From positions 375,740-439,739 of the forward strand of contig JAJVDF010000253.1 of NCBI GenBank assembly GCA_022410635.1: 64,000 nucleotides of DNA, written 5' to 3'. Under the pieces are notes generated by a model, which searched no databases, had not been told where the DNA came from, and was given only the letters and a program-made list of their open reading frames with translations. Origin of the DNA: Tretioscincus oriximinensis. Lineage: Eukaryota; Chordata; Lepidosauria; Squamata; Gymnophthalmidae. This document shows, in pieces, positions 45,666 through 56,672 of the stretch (position 1 is the first letter of the stretch; the number at the start of each line of letters is the position of its first letter). Position numbers and translations under genes: made by a program.

Positions 45666-45795
45666 TTCCTCATATTTTTCCCTATTAATTCTTATACACT
45701 CATTTACTAAAATTTCCTACATACTTTAAATTATATGTATCTGGGAAATTTTAGTAAATGAGTGTGTGAGAATTAATAGAAAAAAATGTGAGGAA
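45666..45795. mobile_element. AT-rich palindromic MITE
   Basis: 58-bp inverted arms (45666-45723 and 45738-45795) matching at about 50 positions around a 14-bp loop. The core 'cactcatttactaaaattt' is perfectly repeated inverted. Class unknown. Confidence 0.75.
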
Positions 45796-46849
45796 GAAGA
45801 AATATGAGGCTAAATAATGTCAGTATGAGGCCTGCTAAGCCCATTAAGCAACATGGAATTACCAGAGAAGTAGTATTACGTTAAACCGGATAATATGAAA
45901 ATTGCTTATATATGATGTGAAAGCCCTCAGAGTTGGAAGGCACCTAAGAAGAAACTTCCCCTTGCAAGATATTTTTGTTGTTAACAAGAAGGTTTTGCGC
46001 ACGAGATGGATGTAACTTAATATATATTAAGATCAATAAATTCCACTTACTACTTTAGAAAAGGATGCTTCTTAGGTTCTTAAGTTTCTGATAGTCAACT
46101 GAATTCTGCCTAGCTGCACCTGAAGTTCATTACTTTGTGTCCTCTATTGTGAGAGGCAGAACAATTTTCATGACCCCCTCATCTACCTCTTTCCNTTTCT
46201 GTAGAAGAGGAAAGCTGAGGGTGTTTACAGCAATACATTTCAAATAAAAAAAGATGATCCGTAGAGCATCCAACTTTTCAAATTTGTCAGATTTCCCTTA
46301 AATAACGCACCTGCTTAGAAAGCATACAAAGAAATGTATGCAAAATGAATGAAAGCAGATTAGGTAATTTCAACTGATCATGTATTTATTCAGATTATCA
46401 AAATGTCTGATTAAAGATTGATTCGAAGGATGAATTTTCTATCAGTTTGGTGCCGTTTATGACTAATAGCATTATTGCAATATGCATTCCTGATTTCCAA
46501 GGTCAGGAAATGGTATTTATTCAAGAGTAAAACCATTCAGAATTTTAAGTGGAGAAAGCATCTATCGTGAGAAGCGTGGATTAGTTAAGGATTGTAAAAA
46601 CAGGGTCTTTGCTGTGGAGTTCATTGTGCAGAACAAATGTGGTTGTTTAACAGCTGTGTAGGGCTCTTCGCTGGCGTGCGTGGAGAAATTCAGAGAATTT
46701 CTTCTTTTAAAAAAAATAAAACACATCTCCTTTATGAGATGTTATAATGAAGCATAACCTAGCTTGGGTGGAATACACTGAGTCCAGAAATCAAGATTGA
46801 TCTTTGCTGGCAGGGTGATAACAATGCACCGAAGATCATAAAAAAATGT
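45796..46849. other. Intron, AT-rich and repeat-poor
   Basis: No exon recognised. Candidate for conserved noncoding sequence. Confidence 0.45.
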
Positions 46850-47180
46850 ACCAGTGTCAGCAACCAGCAACATGCTGCATCCAGATTACTGTCTTTCTTA
46901 GCAAAATGTCTAAAAATTTTGGTATAAAGGACACATTCTTTCGCCACACAGAGAAACTCCTTCTCTTTCTCGTGAATTTGGCTACAGTTCTCGTAAAGCC
47001 TCGGGTAATTCTTTGTTTGCAATTGGCTCATTTGTTTCGCTCCTGTCATTGGCTGCTGGTTTCTTTGTTACTCATTGAGTGAATACAGAGGAAAAAAGCC
47101 TCTCTTTTAAATTTATTTGATGTCTGGGGATCACTGAAAGAATCATGAGGCAGGGCTGGAGCTCTCGGAAGATCTCGCAG
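46850..47180 (+). repeat. Family G repeat, copy 3
   Basis: 'tgcatccagattactgtctt', 'ctgtcattggctgctggttt', 'gaggcagggctggagctc', 'ggaagatctcgcag'. It joins features of the 12.3 and 42.7 kb copies in one unit. Confidence 0.6.
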
Positions 47181-47799
47181 TCAATTCTTTGAATTGAAGT
47201 TTTCACAAGACAAGTTTTAATTTGCCTGTTAGATTAGATATTTGGACAAAGGGGACATTCAATCCCGTTCGTGTTCTTCACCTGCCAAATTGAACCACAC
47301 TAGGAGGGAAAAGAAATCATAGTACCCAAAAGAACATCCAGTCACAGCTGATATTTCAGAGGAACACTTTCGCGCCATTTTGTTTGCATGGAAATGACAT
47401 GCGATCAATTCATAAATCCATAGTGAAAAATTGACCATTGCAATGAATGAAGTGTCAGCCACCAAAGGAAAGAAAAACAGTAGGATTGTTGGTGTCCACA
47501 GGCTTGGGAATGTCATTTTGCTGTGACATTCTGTGGTGCCTTAGCTAGAGTCTTAGGGGTCCTGAGGCTGATAAAGAAGAAGGGGCTCCCCNTGAGAGTT
47601 TTCTGGGCATGGGAAAACATTTTGTAACTTCACTTTCTGAGCAGGAACAGCTGGCAGGGGGTTGGAACGATAGTTGTTACAAAGTAGATTAATTTTTTTT
47701 GCAGGATGTTATAACATTCCTTGCAGTTAAGAATGAGAAAGGAAACTTGGGGTCCTCCAAATGTCATCGAACCTCATTGCATCCCAGACCCAACCATAC
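47181..47799. other. Intron, mostly unique
   Basis: No exon or repeat recognised. Confidence 0.4.
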
Positions 47800-48515
47800 C
47801 CTATGAAGAATGGATGAAGGATCTAGGGATGTTTAGTCTGCAAAAGAGAAGAGTGAGAAGAGACTTGATAGCTTCTACAAATACCAGAAGGGCTGCCATA
47901 GAGGAGGAGGAGGAGGAGAAGAAGAAAAGGAAGAAGAAGAAAAGGAAGAAGAAGAAAAGGAAGAAGAAAAGGAAGAAGAAGAAGAAGAAGAAGAAGAAGA
48001 AGAAGAAGAAGAAGAAGAAGAAGAAGAAGAAGAAGAAGAAGAAGAAGAACTTGGTTCTTATACCCCGCTTTTCTCACCTTTCAAAGGGACTCAAAGCGGC
48101 TTACAAGGATATATTTTGCCCGAAGGCTTCCCTTCTACCTTCCCCACTAGGCTATGGTGGTTCCCATGTATCTACTTGCAGTCAGTTGCAATTTCTTGCA
48201 ATTCATGCTTTTGAATAGCTGGGCTGGCTAGAGCTACAGGCTAGTGGAAGGTGCTCACCCCTCCCCACGAGATCTGCATTGTTCTCACTGGCACATGGAA
48301 GGACTAGAAACAATGGGATGAAACTGAAAGGATGTAGAAACTTTCTGACAGTAAGGGTGTTAAACAGTGGACTAGGTTACGACAGGAGGTGGTGAGTTTT
48401 CCTTCACAGAGGCTGGACAGCCATCTTCTGGGATGGTTTAGTGGATTTTGCATTGAGCAGGGGGTTGGACCTGATGACCCTGAAGATTCCTTCCAACTCT
48501 ATGGTTCGGTGAGAA
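47800..48515 (+). mobile_element. CR1 lineage A copy split by a SINE
   Basis: 'ggatctagggatgtttagtc' up to about 47898, then from 48271 'gatctgcattgttctcactg' to the tail 'ccttccaactctatggttc'. The text matches the intact 37.9-kb copy across the break. Confidence 0.9.
47899..48270 (-). mobile_element. SINE with long purine tail, inside CR1
   Basis: Tail 47899-48049 of GAGGAG, AGGAAGAAGAAAA and pure (GAA)n, then the SINE body to 'cccctccccacga'. The tRNA head is missing. Confidence 0.88.
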
Positions 48516-48559
48516 TGGCGAGGGTTAAAAAAGAATCTATTTCCAGCAATAATAGTTAG

Positions 48560-48630
48560 AAGGCCATAATGTCCATTGGCGAAGGGCAGGATATAAATAA
48601 TTTTAAATAAGTAATAAATAAATAATTCTC
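48560..48630 (+). mobile_element. L2-like 3' tail
   Basis: 'attggcgaagggcaggatat' and (TAAA)n. Confidence 0.6.
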
Positions 48631-49754
48631 CCATGTCTAATCTAACATTTTCTTTGGCCCTGAATTGCTAGGAAAAGGAGGGCAGAAGACAAAGGGAGAA
48701 ATGCTTTCTATAAGGTTTGTTGACAATTTCAATTTGAGCCTTTCTTATTGCACAATTTTGCTATTGTGGTTTTGCTTTTATGTGACTGACAAAATAGGTA
48801 GCGTTTGAAACAGGTCAGCAGCACAAGCCTCATACTATTATGGATCCCTGATGGCTGTGGGAAGGCAGCAATTGGGTGAATGGCGATCATTTATAATGTG
48901 CTTTTATATAACACTGGTTTGCTGGAACCGAACTTTAGCTCTTTATGTGGGACAACTGTATATTTAAGGTCAATGGTCTTCAGAACTTCTTGACAAACAG
49001 TGAACTCAACGCCGCTGCTGCCCCCCCCTTCCCAAGTTGCTGTGCAATGCATCAGCTTTATCCCAAAATCATTATATTATTACTGCTTGTGTGCTAGACA
49101 TTTATGGTATCATCAGGTAACCAATGGGCAATTTAGACTTAGGTGGGCTCAACCGTTATTGCCTGAGGAAGCTTTAGACATTAGATGTGAAAGCAATAAC
49201 ACATTTCCTCCANTTTATTTATTTACCACAGTGCTGACAGGGCTTTCTCCACAAGCCTTGCTTTATGAAGGCCTGGGGACATCAGCCATCATTCACTCCA
49301 CGATGCAAAACAGGACATGTGGTCCAGAACAAAGTAAGGGAATAGCCAGGTAATTTCAATCTATTATGGGGCATGAATCAGACCGCCAGGTGACAGCTCT
49401 TGCCATTCCGTCCCTGGAAAAGCGATTTGTTGGGTTGTTGTTTTTTGGNTTTTTTTGAAACTCAGTTTTCTTTCAGAGCACATTTCAGCAGAGCAAATAG
49501 TCTGGGAGGTTGTAACTCAAGAGGTTACAAGGGTCATAATGATATCTTGGCATTGTGTTACTCCTGCCAGGAAAGGTTGGGTGGGTTATATTTTAAGTGT
49601 GTTTTATGCTTCATACCTTGTTGGCTGAAGCGTGCAATATCTGTGTTCCAATGAATGATTGGATAGCTCTTCCCTGGTAAGATAATATGAAAATTTATGT
49701 AAACCCAGACATTTGCTGTAGCTCTCTAATACTTGCCTTTCGTAGGTGCTTCTA
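48631..49754. other. Intron, mostly unique
   Basis: No exon. A 117-codon plus frame at 49000-49353 has no recognised family. Confidence 0.4.
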
Positions 49755-49860
49755 AGGTATTTATTTATTTACATTTCTATACTGCCCTATACCCAAAGGT
49801 CTCTGGAAGTGGGCAATGGAGANNCATTTTTTCAGGCAAAGGCCAGGTGAAAGAGATGCA
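49755..49860 (-). mobile_element. L2-like 3' tail, reversed
   Basis: 'tttatttatttacatttcta', 'ctgccctatacccaaaggtc', 'aggcaaaggccaggtgaaag'. Confidence 0.6.
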
Positions 49861-49864
49861 TCTT

Positions 49865-50045
49865 CAAGCATTTTCAAGCCCAGACTTTGCAGCTGGATTT
49901 CATAAGGGAGGAGCTCCAGCCCCTTGATCATTCTTGTTGCCCTTTTCTGTACCTTCTCTAGTTCCACAAAATCCTTTTCGAGATGCGGAGGCCAGAATTG
50001 TACACAATATTCCAAATATGGCCTCACCACAGATTTGTAAAGAGG
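49865..50045 (-). mobile_element. CR1 LINE internal fragment (lineage B)
   Basis: Minus frame: [20 protein letters not shown], then VELEKVQKRATRMIKGLELL and PYEIQLQSLG. A clear CR1 ORF2 segment without the 3' end. Confidence 0.9.
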
Positions 50046-50850
50046 CTACACTTGCTGAATAGTTTCCCTTTCCTTTCTTAATTAGACACAGCACGGTTAG
50101 TCCGAATTGGGAAAAACTGCCACTGCATCGCTTTCGAGAGAGAGAACTTCATTCCAGTGANATGTGGAATTGTAAACAACGCATTGCGAAAACGCCGCCC
50201 CTGTGGATTATGGGGGAACTGCGTGTGCCCAGTGCAAAGCCACACAGCCTTTGCTCCTATTTGCCCCTTTAATGAGTCCATAACTCAAGCTGAATCATTT
50301 TTCAGTGAGGGTTAATTTCTGTATTAGCTGCCTGATTTATCCTTTTACCCTATTATTTTTGTTGATTTTCAAATGTTTAGCCAAACAACTGTTTTCTAGA
50401 GAGGAATGTTGGAATGGGATGGAATGGGGGGGCAGATCAATCCAGCAACCATTTTTATAGGGCACACATTAATTCAATTGTCAAGTTTTCTTTAGAGTTT
50501 AAATATAACCACTTAGATAATACTAGCAATTCTAATGACAGCAATAATCCTCTTGCCTGAAAGGAACAATAATTGCCGTATGAATAATAATCAATATTTA
50601 ACTCACTTTTAAGAGGATTTCTAAAGGCTTTGCACACTTTATTGCATTAAGTGTCACAAAAGTATTAGACCCATTTTATGAGTCGTGGGAGGAGAGAAGG
50701 ACTTAACTGTGGCTAAAAAAAAAGATGCGGAAAAAACAGAAAATGCCATAGATTGGCAGAAGGCTGGAAATCGCTCTCTTCTCATATCCCAGCCGTTTTT
50801 GAGGATCGGAATGTGATCTTTAATTAAAGCCACAAAATTTGACCCCTTCC
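50046..50850. other. Intron, mostly unique
   Basis: 50090-50290 is GC-richer and loosely recalls the interior of the GGCTGCATCC MITEs. No exon. Confidence 0.4.
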
Positions 50851-50854
50851 TTGG

Positions 50855-51050
50855 GATACATCAGCAGCCTAAGATCTTCCCTCTTTGTGGTCCCACCGCC
50901 TATGCTCCTCAAAGGGGTTTGGACACGCAGGAGGGCCTTCTCTGTGGTAGCCCCGAGGTTATGGAATAATGGTCCCCCCTCTGTGGTGCATCAGGCACTT
51001 GCCTTGCACACACTCAGACATCAAATTACGATCCCTAAGTATATTTTCTC
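50855..51050 (+). mobile_element. L2-like LINE fragment
   Basis: Frame GVWTRRRAFSVVAPRLWN is the conserved C-terminal L2 motif, also at 27.55 kb. Confidence 0.8.
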
Positions 51051-51052
51051 CG

Positions 51053-51330
51053 AGAGCCAGTCTGGTCTTGTGGTTAGAGTGTCAGACTCTTATCTGGAAG
51101 TCTGCCAGTTTGATTCTGCCCTCCTCCACAAAAGCCAGCCTGGTAACCTTGGGCTGGTCACAGTTCTTTGGAACTCTCTGAGCCCCACCTACTTCACAAG
51201 GTGTCTGTTGTTAAGTGAAAAACAGAAGGTTATGTACTGTAATGACCTTTTTGACTCTTTTTGGGTTGAGAAAAGTGTGTGTGGGGGTTATAAAAACTAA
51301 GTCTCCTCCTCCCTTCCTCTCCTTACAGGT
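51053..51330 (+). mobile_element. Sauria-type SINE
   Basis: Head 'tcttgtggttagagtgtcag' (A box) and 'cagtttgattctgcc' (B box), body 'ccttgggctggtcacagttc', 3' module 'gggttgagaaaagtgtgtgt', then 'tataaaaactaagtctcctc'. The most complete plus-strand copy. Confidence 0.88.
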
Positions 51331-51452
51331 ACTATCATCATTCTGATTGTTCTATTTTAACTGCTTTTTAATGATGTTTCTACTGTGATCCACACTGATA
51401 AATTTAGGTGTATATACTGTGTATAAATATAAGTAGGTGGTGATGAAGATGA

Positions 51453-51491
51453 TAGATAGATAGATAAACAAACAGATAGACAGATATATAA
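51453..51491. repeat. Short (GATA)n microsatellite
   Basis: GATA/CAGA repeats, imperfect. Confidence 0.85.
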
Positions 51492-53325
51492 GGACTTCCT
51501 CCTTTGAAAATAGATATCCAATCTTGTACAGGCTCAGTAGATGACATTTAAGTACACTTGGAAAAGATATGCTTGTATCGAATAACTGAAGCCTGTGTAA
51601 ATAACAAGAAGAGGAAACAGAGGAAGGGCTGGATTGCACATGGACATTAGCCTGGGTGACTACAGGTAAACAGGAACCCTGGAACACAATCCGATGTGTT
51701 GAGAGTGGAAAATCATCTCCTGCAATTCAGGGGCTGCAGATGGAGCCTGTACTGCAAATGTGTGGCACAGTTGCCACAAGGTCCGTATCCCAGGATATAA
51801 TCTGGGGTAAGACCCAGTGCATGAAAGGGCCTGAGACTTTTCTACATTAGGCCTTATTCTAAATCAAATCATGGAACTAGGAGTAAAGCCCATGCAGTTG
51901 TTTTATACAACAGAGGCTAGCAATGGGGGCTTCACCTCATCCTCCCCTCCTCCAATAAGACAGCTGGTACCCCAACAGCGACAGCGGTGGGAAGTGGCTG
52001 AGCCCCTGTTGTGTCTGAATACGTGCCCACAGCCATGGTGAGCCCTTCTGTAGTCCNCTCTTCCTCTTCTCCACTTCCTGAGGAAGAGGTGGAAAATCAT
52101 TGTGTCCTAAGGCTGCTGTTAGATATGGAAATGCATCCATCATGGTCAGCAGCCTGCAAAATGCTTTTGTGCCTCTATGCTACAGGTGCAAAATCATACA
52201 TTCCTATGCTTCTGCCACTCCCATTGGCTAAAACCCTAATCTCCCTAAGGTACATCCTTAGAGTTTTTTTAACCAATGAGAACAGCAAAAGGGACGATTA
52301 CTAAATGCGACTCCTGCTTTAGTCGGCACTAAGCAAGTGGACAACAGACTACAATCCCTGAGATATAATCCAGAATAAGGTCCAGAACGAGACTGTGGCT
52401 TTGAGATTTATCCAGACCCATATTTAGTGGAAGAGCATCGTAGGCAGCTGCCCAGGGCTGCAGAATTTGTTGGCTAAACCAGATTTAAATTCTGGTGTGG
52501 ATAAAGAGCATGAATAAAAATGCTATTTCCCTAGCGCTATTATTTTTTCCACTTTTTAAATTTTTTTTTGCTTGCTCTGCCTACGGACTCCACCCACCTG
52601 ACTTCCTCTGTCGCTACCTACTTGACCCCTCTGGGAAGAGGGGGACCATAAAAAATGTACTTGCCCAGGGGCATCATACACCCAAAATATGGCCCTGGAT
52701 TTATCCAGTAGAAGAGATAACAAGATATCCAAGTGTGACCCTTTCCCATCTCCAGCTCACCTTGCGTCCCAAGTTTTTGTTTGCTGCTCACTCACTCTAT
52801 TGGATTACCGGAGTGTTAGAAGGAGTTGATAAGCAGATAAGAGGCTCTGGCAGAGAATGGGGCCTGATTACATCTTTCCACATAAGCAGTTATCATCCCC
52901 CAGTTATTCATGTAGCTATGAATTATTGATTGGCTCCCGGCTCATTAAAGAGGAGATCTGGGCAAGGGGGAGGGGGAGAATCAGATGAATAGAAATCAGC
53001 AGCGGCTCTTAACATCTGTAACTTAGCAAAACGAGAGTAACTCATTACCTCCCCATTCAAAGTCCATCAGTGGAAGGGAGAGAGAGGAAGCCCAAGATTC
53101 AAAAGCGCACAAGAGGAGCTGTTGTCCATTAGCCATTCAGCAGAGGCTCAGGTTTGATTTCTCATTTCAGAGATAACTGCACAGAAGGTGGGCCTTTTTA
53201 ATTTTAATCAGATGGGGAGTTTGCTCTTTTGTTGTTCATTCAGAGATAAGGGGTGGTTGTTTCAACTAGATAGTGATTTTGTTAACATTTATGGAGGTGG
53301 GTTTCTTGGGCCAGAAAAACCTGTT
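51492..53325. other. Intron, longest repeat-poor stretch
   Basis: A 144-codon plus frame at 52495-52929 and short purine runs at 53330-53352. No exon or known domain. 52700-53300 is non-repetitive and a candidate conserved noncoding block. Confidence 0.45.
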
Positions 53326-53607
53326 GATTGAAAGAAGAAGAAGAAGAAGAGATAATCCCCTCTCCCCCGGTTTCATATCCAGAGGCCAATTGGACTAGCA
53401 GCTTAATAGCATCTTTGTCCCTTTTCTTACACAGTGGCTTGTTCCTTTCTAATTGCTATATTGCGCAAAGGCGTAATGCAAATTGTCACCTATGGAAAAC
53501 CAACATATGAGTGTGTGTGGGGGGGACAGGAGCCATAAAAGCCTGGTCCTCCAAGACATGGAGAGGAAGATGCATAGAAGAAGAAGGAGACAAAGTTGAA
53601 GGCAAAG

Positions 53608-53765
53608 GCAGATGAGGAGGAGGAGGAGGAGAAGAAGGAGGAGAAGGAGGAGAAGGAGGAGAAGGAGGAGAAGGAGGAGAAGGAAGAGAAGGAAGAGAAG
53701 GAAGAGAAGGAAGAGAAGGAAGAGAAGGAAGAGAAGGAGGAGAAGAAGGAGAAGAAGGAGAAGAA
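53608..53765. repeat. Purine (GAGGAGAAG)n array
   Basis: About 158 bp of nearly pure purine. All Glu/Lys, Arg, Leu, Ser/Phe or Pro-Ser frames here are artefacts. Confidence 0.97.
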
Positions 53766-53937
53766 CCACCTCTCATCTGAAGGGTGAGAGCCAAGGGTGT
53801 AGCGACCATAGGGCAAGCCAGGATAGTGCCCCCAGGGTCAGACTGATTGTAAAATAAATATTTTTAAAAAATTAATTTTTGGGCTCCCAGAGTTTATCTG
53901 CCCCAACCCCCCAACCCCCAGAATGTAGCTACACCAG

Positions 53938-54175
53938 TGCTCAGAGCCGCTTACAAGGATAATTTTCACCCAAGGTTTTACATCTATTCTACCTTCCACA
54001 CGAGATTAGTGGTGGTAGTCATGAATCTACTTGAACTATAGAATGCATATCTACTTTCTTATGAATAGCGGAGTTGGCTGAAGCCAAGACCAGCAGAGGT
54101 CGCTCACTCCTCTCCACGGTCGAGTCAGGGCTTCAAGAATGGATCTCACAGCTGAAAGACTATCTCGTAACAATG
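53938..54175 (-). mobile_element. tRNA-derived SINE, tail-less
   Basis: 'cagagccgcttacaaggata', 'gaatagcggagttggctgaa', 'accagcagaggtcgctcact', 'gtcgagtcagggcttcaaga'. Confidence 0.8.
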
Positions 54176-54297
54176 GTACCATGTTGTCAAAGAGAGAGAG
54201 AGAAAAGATGCTCTACAAAATTGTGCTTTACGAGGTATGACTGCGTTTCAAATTTGGTGTTGCTCAACTTTGACAGTAGCATCCAGCACACCTGAGT

Positions 54298-54365
54298 AAC
54301 AGTAGTAGAAAAATAGTTGGTTTTTATACCCCAATTTCCTCGACCCCAAGGGACTCAAAGCAGCA
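54298..54365 (-). mobile_element. SINE 3' module fragment
   Basis: 'agttggtttttatacccca', 'aagggactcaaagcagca'. About 68 bp. Confidence 0.6.
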
Positions 54366-54644
54366 TGCAGTGGGCATAACATTCAGTTCTTCTCTTTTGC
54401 CTATACACATAATACATATATTGTACCATTGTATACATGAGGAAACTAATGACCAAACAGATTTTCAGCTCTTTATGACAATGTGGGATACATCTGCACC
54501 NCAAGAGTGCCTGATCAAGTACTCTGGCAGCATCCCTGGTATCTATCAACATTTCCCATTGCTATCTTCACACATTGGGTTTGGATATATCTATATGTTC
54601 TGGAAACCAGACCCTAGTCGTGTACCCACTGATCCTTATTCTGA

Positions 54645-54778
54645 GCTCTACCACAGAATAGGTGCCTGCAATCTACGCTTGTGTAGACTATGGTAGGCCC
54701 CGAATGGGACTTGCCATAGACTACACTGGCATATGGATGGGCCACAAATACAGCCCATAATAAGGCTCAGTGGGGACA
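54645..54778. mobile_element. GTAGACTATGG hairpin MITE, copy
   Basis: Hairpin 54681-54726: 'gtgtagactatggtaggccc' and 'gacttgccatagactacac'. Outer text 'cagaataggtgcctgcaatc' and 'ataaggctcagtggggacag' as at 3.1 and 23.3 kb. Confidence 0.68.
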
Positions 54779-54930
54779 GGGCTATGATGAGGAACAGTTA
54801 AAGGCTCAAGAATGCTTTTGTTGCAGAAGGGAAGACTGAAGGGAGACCCAATAGCTGACTACAAATATCTGAAGGGCTTCCAGAGCAGATGAATCAGCCT
54901 TGTTCTCATTGGCACATGGAAGTCCTAGAA

Positions 54931-55573
54931 AAAGTGAAGAATGAGAATGAGAATGAGAATGAGAATGAGAATGAGAAGGAGAAGGAGAAGGAGAAGGAGA
55001 AGGAGAAGGAGAAGGAGAAGGAGAAGGAGAAGGAGAAGGAGAAGGAGAAGGAGAAGGAGAAGGAGAAGGAGAANNNNNNNNNNNNNNNNNNNNNNNNNNN
55101 NNNNNNNNNNNNNNNNNNNNNNNNNNNNNNNNNNNNNNNNNNNNNNNNNNNNNNNNNNNNNNNNNNNNNNNNNNNNNNNNNNNNNNNNNNNNNNNNNNNN
55201 NNNNNNNNNNNNNNNNNNGAAGAAGAAGAAGAAGAAGAAGAAGAAGAAGAAGAAGAAGAAGAAGAAGAAGAAGAAGAAGAAGAAGAAGAAGAAGAAGAAG
55301 AAGAAGAAGAACTGGGTTCTTATACCCCGCTTTTCTCACCTTTCAAAGGGACTCAAAGCGGCTCAGAAGGATAATTTTTGCCCAAAGGCTTCCATTCTAT
55401 CTTCCCCAACCAGTCAGTTGCAATTTCTTGCCATTCATGCTTTCAAATAGCTGGGTTGGCTAGAGCTGCAGGCTAGTGGAAGGTGCTCACCCCTCCCCAC
55501 GTCCCACACATGGCTTCGAAACCCGATCTCCCAGGCGAGAGATGAATTCCTAAGCAACTGAGCTATCCGTGGG
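54931..55573 (-). mobile_element. SINE with giant purine tail, inside CR1
   Basis: (GAGAAT)n to (GAGAAG)n at 54938-55073, the N gap, (GAA)n at 55219-55310, then a complete SINE ending in a tRNA-like head ('cacggatagctcagttgctt' on the minus strand). Confidence 0.9.
55074..55218. other. Assembly gap (145 Ns)
   Basis: The only multi-base N run. It lies between two different purine repeats, so the true length of the array is unknown. Confidence 0.99.
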
Positions 55574-55755
55574 ATGAAATTGCAAGGAAGTAAATTTAGA
55601 TTTGATATCAGAAAAAAAAAATATTTTGACAGTAAGAGTGATAAACTAGTGGAATAGATTGCCACAGGAGGTGATGTGTTCTCCTTCACCCATTGAGCAA
55701 GTGCGTTGGACCCCATGACCCTGGAGGTCCCTTCCAACTCTACGATTCTATGACT

Positions 55756-56489
55756 ACAGTGCTGCTTGTTTTACAGCACTCTGGGACATGTCTAACTTCT
55801 ACCCTCATTTCCTATGATCTGCAAAAAGGTCCTGGATAAAAAACGTTGACCCTTTGCAAAGAACAACTTTCATTTTCCATTCTGAATCTACTCCAGTTGA
55901 GCATCAGCACAGAAAGTCAGTTGCACACACACCGAGCAACAGGTCAGTGTTGCTGTATGTTTATCCCAGTATTACTAATTACTCATTATTATTTTATTGC
56001 TTTCTGCCATGAAGTGGCCAGCTGGACTTTTCTGCTGCCTGAGATGTCTTTAATTATTNTCTACATTTCTTTGAACTGGAGACATTCCCTGGGGATGCTC
56101 TCCTTTTTGAAAACATAACCGGGGGAGGGATGGAAAGACACCATGCGACAAAACCTCCCTCTAATTAATTCCAATTGCTGTCGTCTGCATCACATTATCT
56201 ATCAATTTGTGCAACATGCCTTTTCTTTTTAGGAAAAAAAAAGAAGAAAAAGAAGAAATATTAGTGGAATCATCCCAGATGCTCATTAATGGAAAAGCGG
56301 CCACATGGCTGCCAGAATAAAAATTATATATCTTGAATCTATCGTTCCCTTCTCTTGTAGCTGGAAAAAGGCAGGAAATTTGGGGGAGTATCCATAATCA
56401 AAATATCTACAGTGCCACTACCATAGACATTGTAAAGAATGGATGCAAAACAACAGCTCTGAAGAGACGTTGGACGTGTCTGTTTCATT
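55756..56489. other. Intron, AT-rich and repeat-poor
   Basis: 'ctctaattaattccaattgc' at 56159 and neighbouring text resemble typical conserved AT-rich noncoding blocks. Not testable here. Confidence 0.45.
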
Positions 56490-56494
56490 TATTG

Positions 56495-56645
56495 AGTGTC
56501 TTATATTTGTTAGAGAAGAGCCATGTTAGTCTGGGCCCAGAATATCTAACAAGGAAATGACATAGCACCTTAGATAGTAACAAGAAAAGGATAGACAGCA
56601 TGAGCTTTCGTAGACAAGTCTACACCTTCAGATGTTAGGATACAA
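56495..56645 (-). mobile_element. Family E fragment
   Basis: 'gagccatgttagtctgggcc', 'atgagctttcgtagacaagt', 'ctacaccttcagatgttagg': same text as the arms at 39.7 kb, diverged. Confidence 0.7.
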
Positions 56646-56672
56646 GTGCCATGGGAGAGGGTCTTCTCGATG

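Larger units (their letters stand above)
54785..55755 (+). mobile_element. CR1 lineage A copy split by a SINE
   Basis: 'agaagggaagactgaaggga' to 'agtcctagaaa' near 54930, then from about 55574 'ggatgaaattgcaaggaagt' to 'ccaactctacgattctatga'. The two parts abut in the intact 37.9-kb copy. Confidence 0.9.

Noticed and set aside
47823..48218. Glu/Lys- or Leu-rich frames at 13.85, 45.05, 47.8, 53.5 and 54.8 kb
   Set aside because: All come from purine trinucleotide or hexanucleotide arrays in SINE tails. They are not proteins.
52495..52929. 144-codon frame starting MWIKSMNKNAIS
   Set aside because: No family resemblance, overlaps ordinary intron, and the length is compatible with chance.
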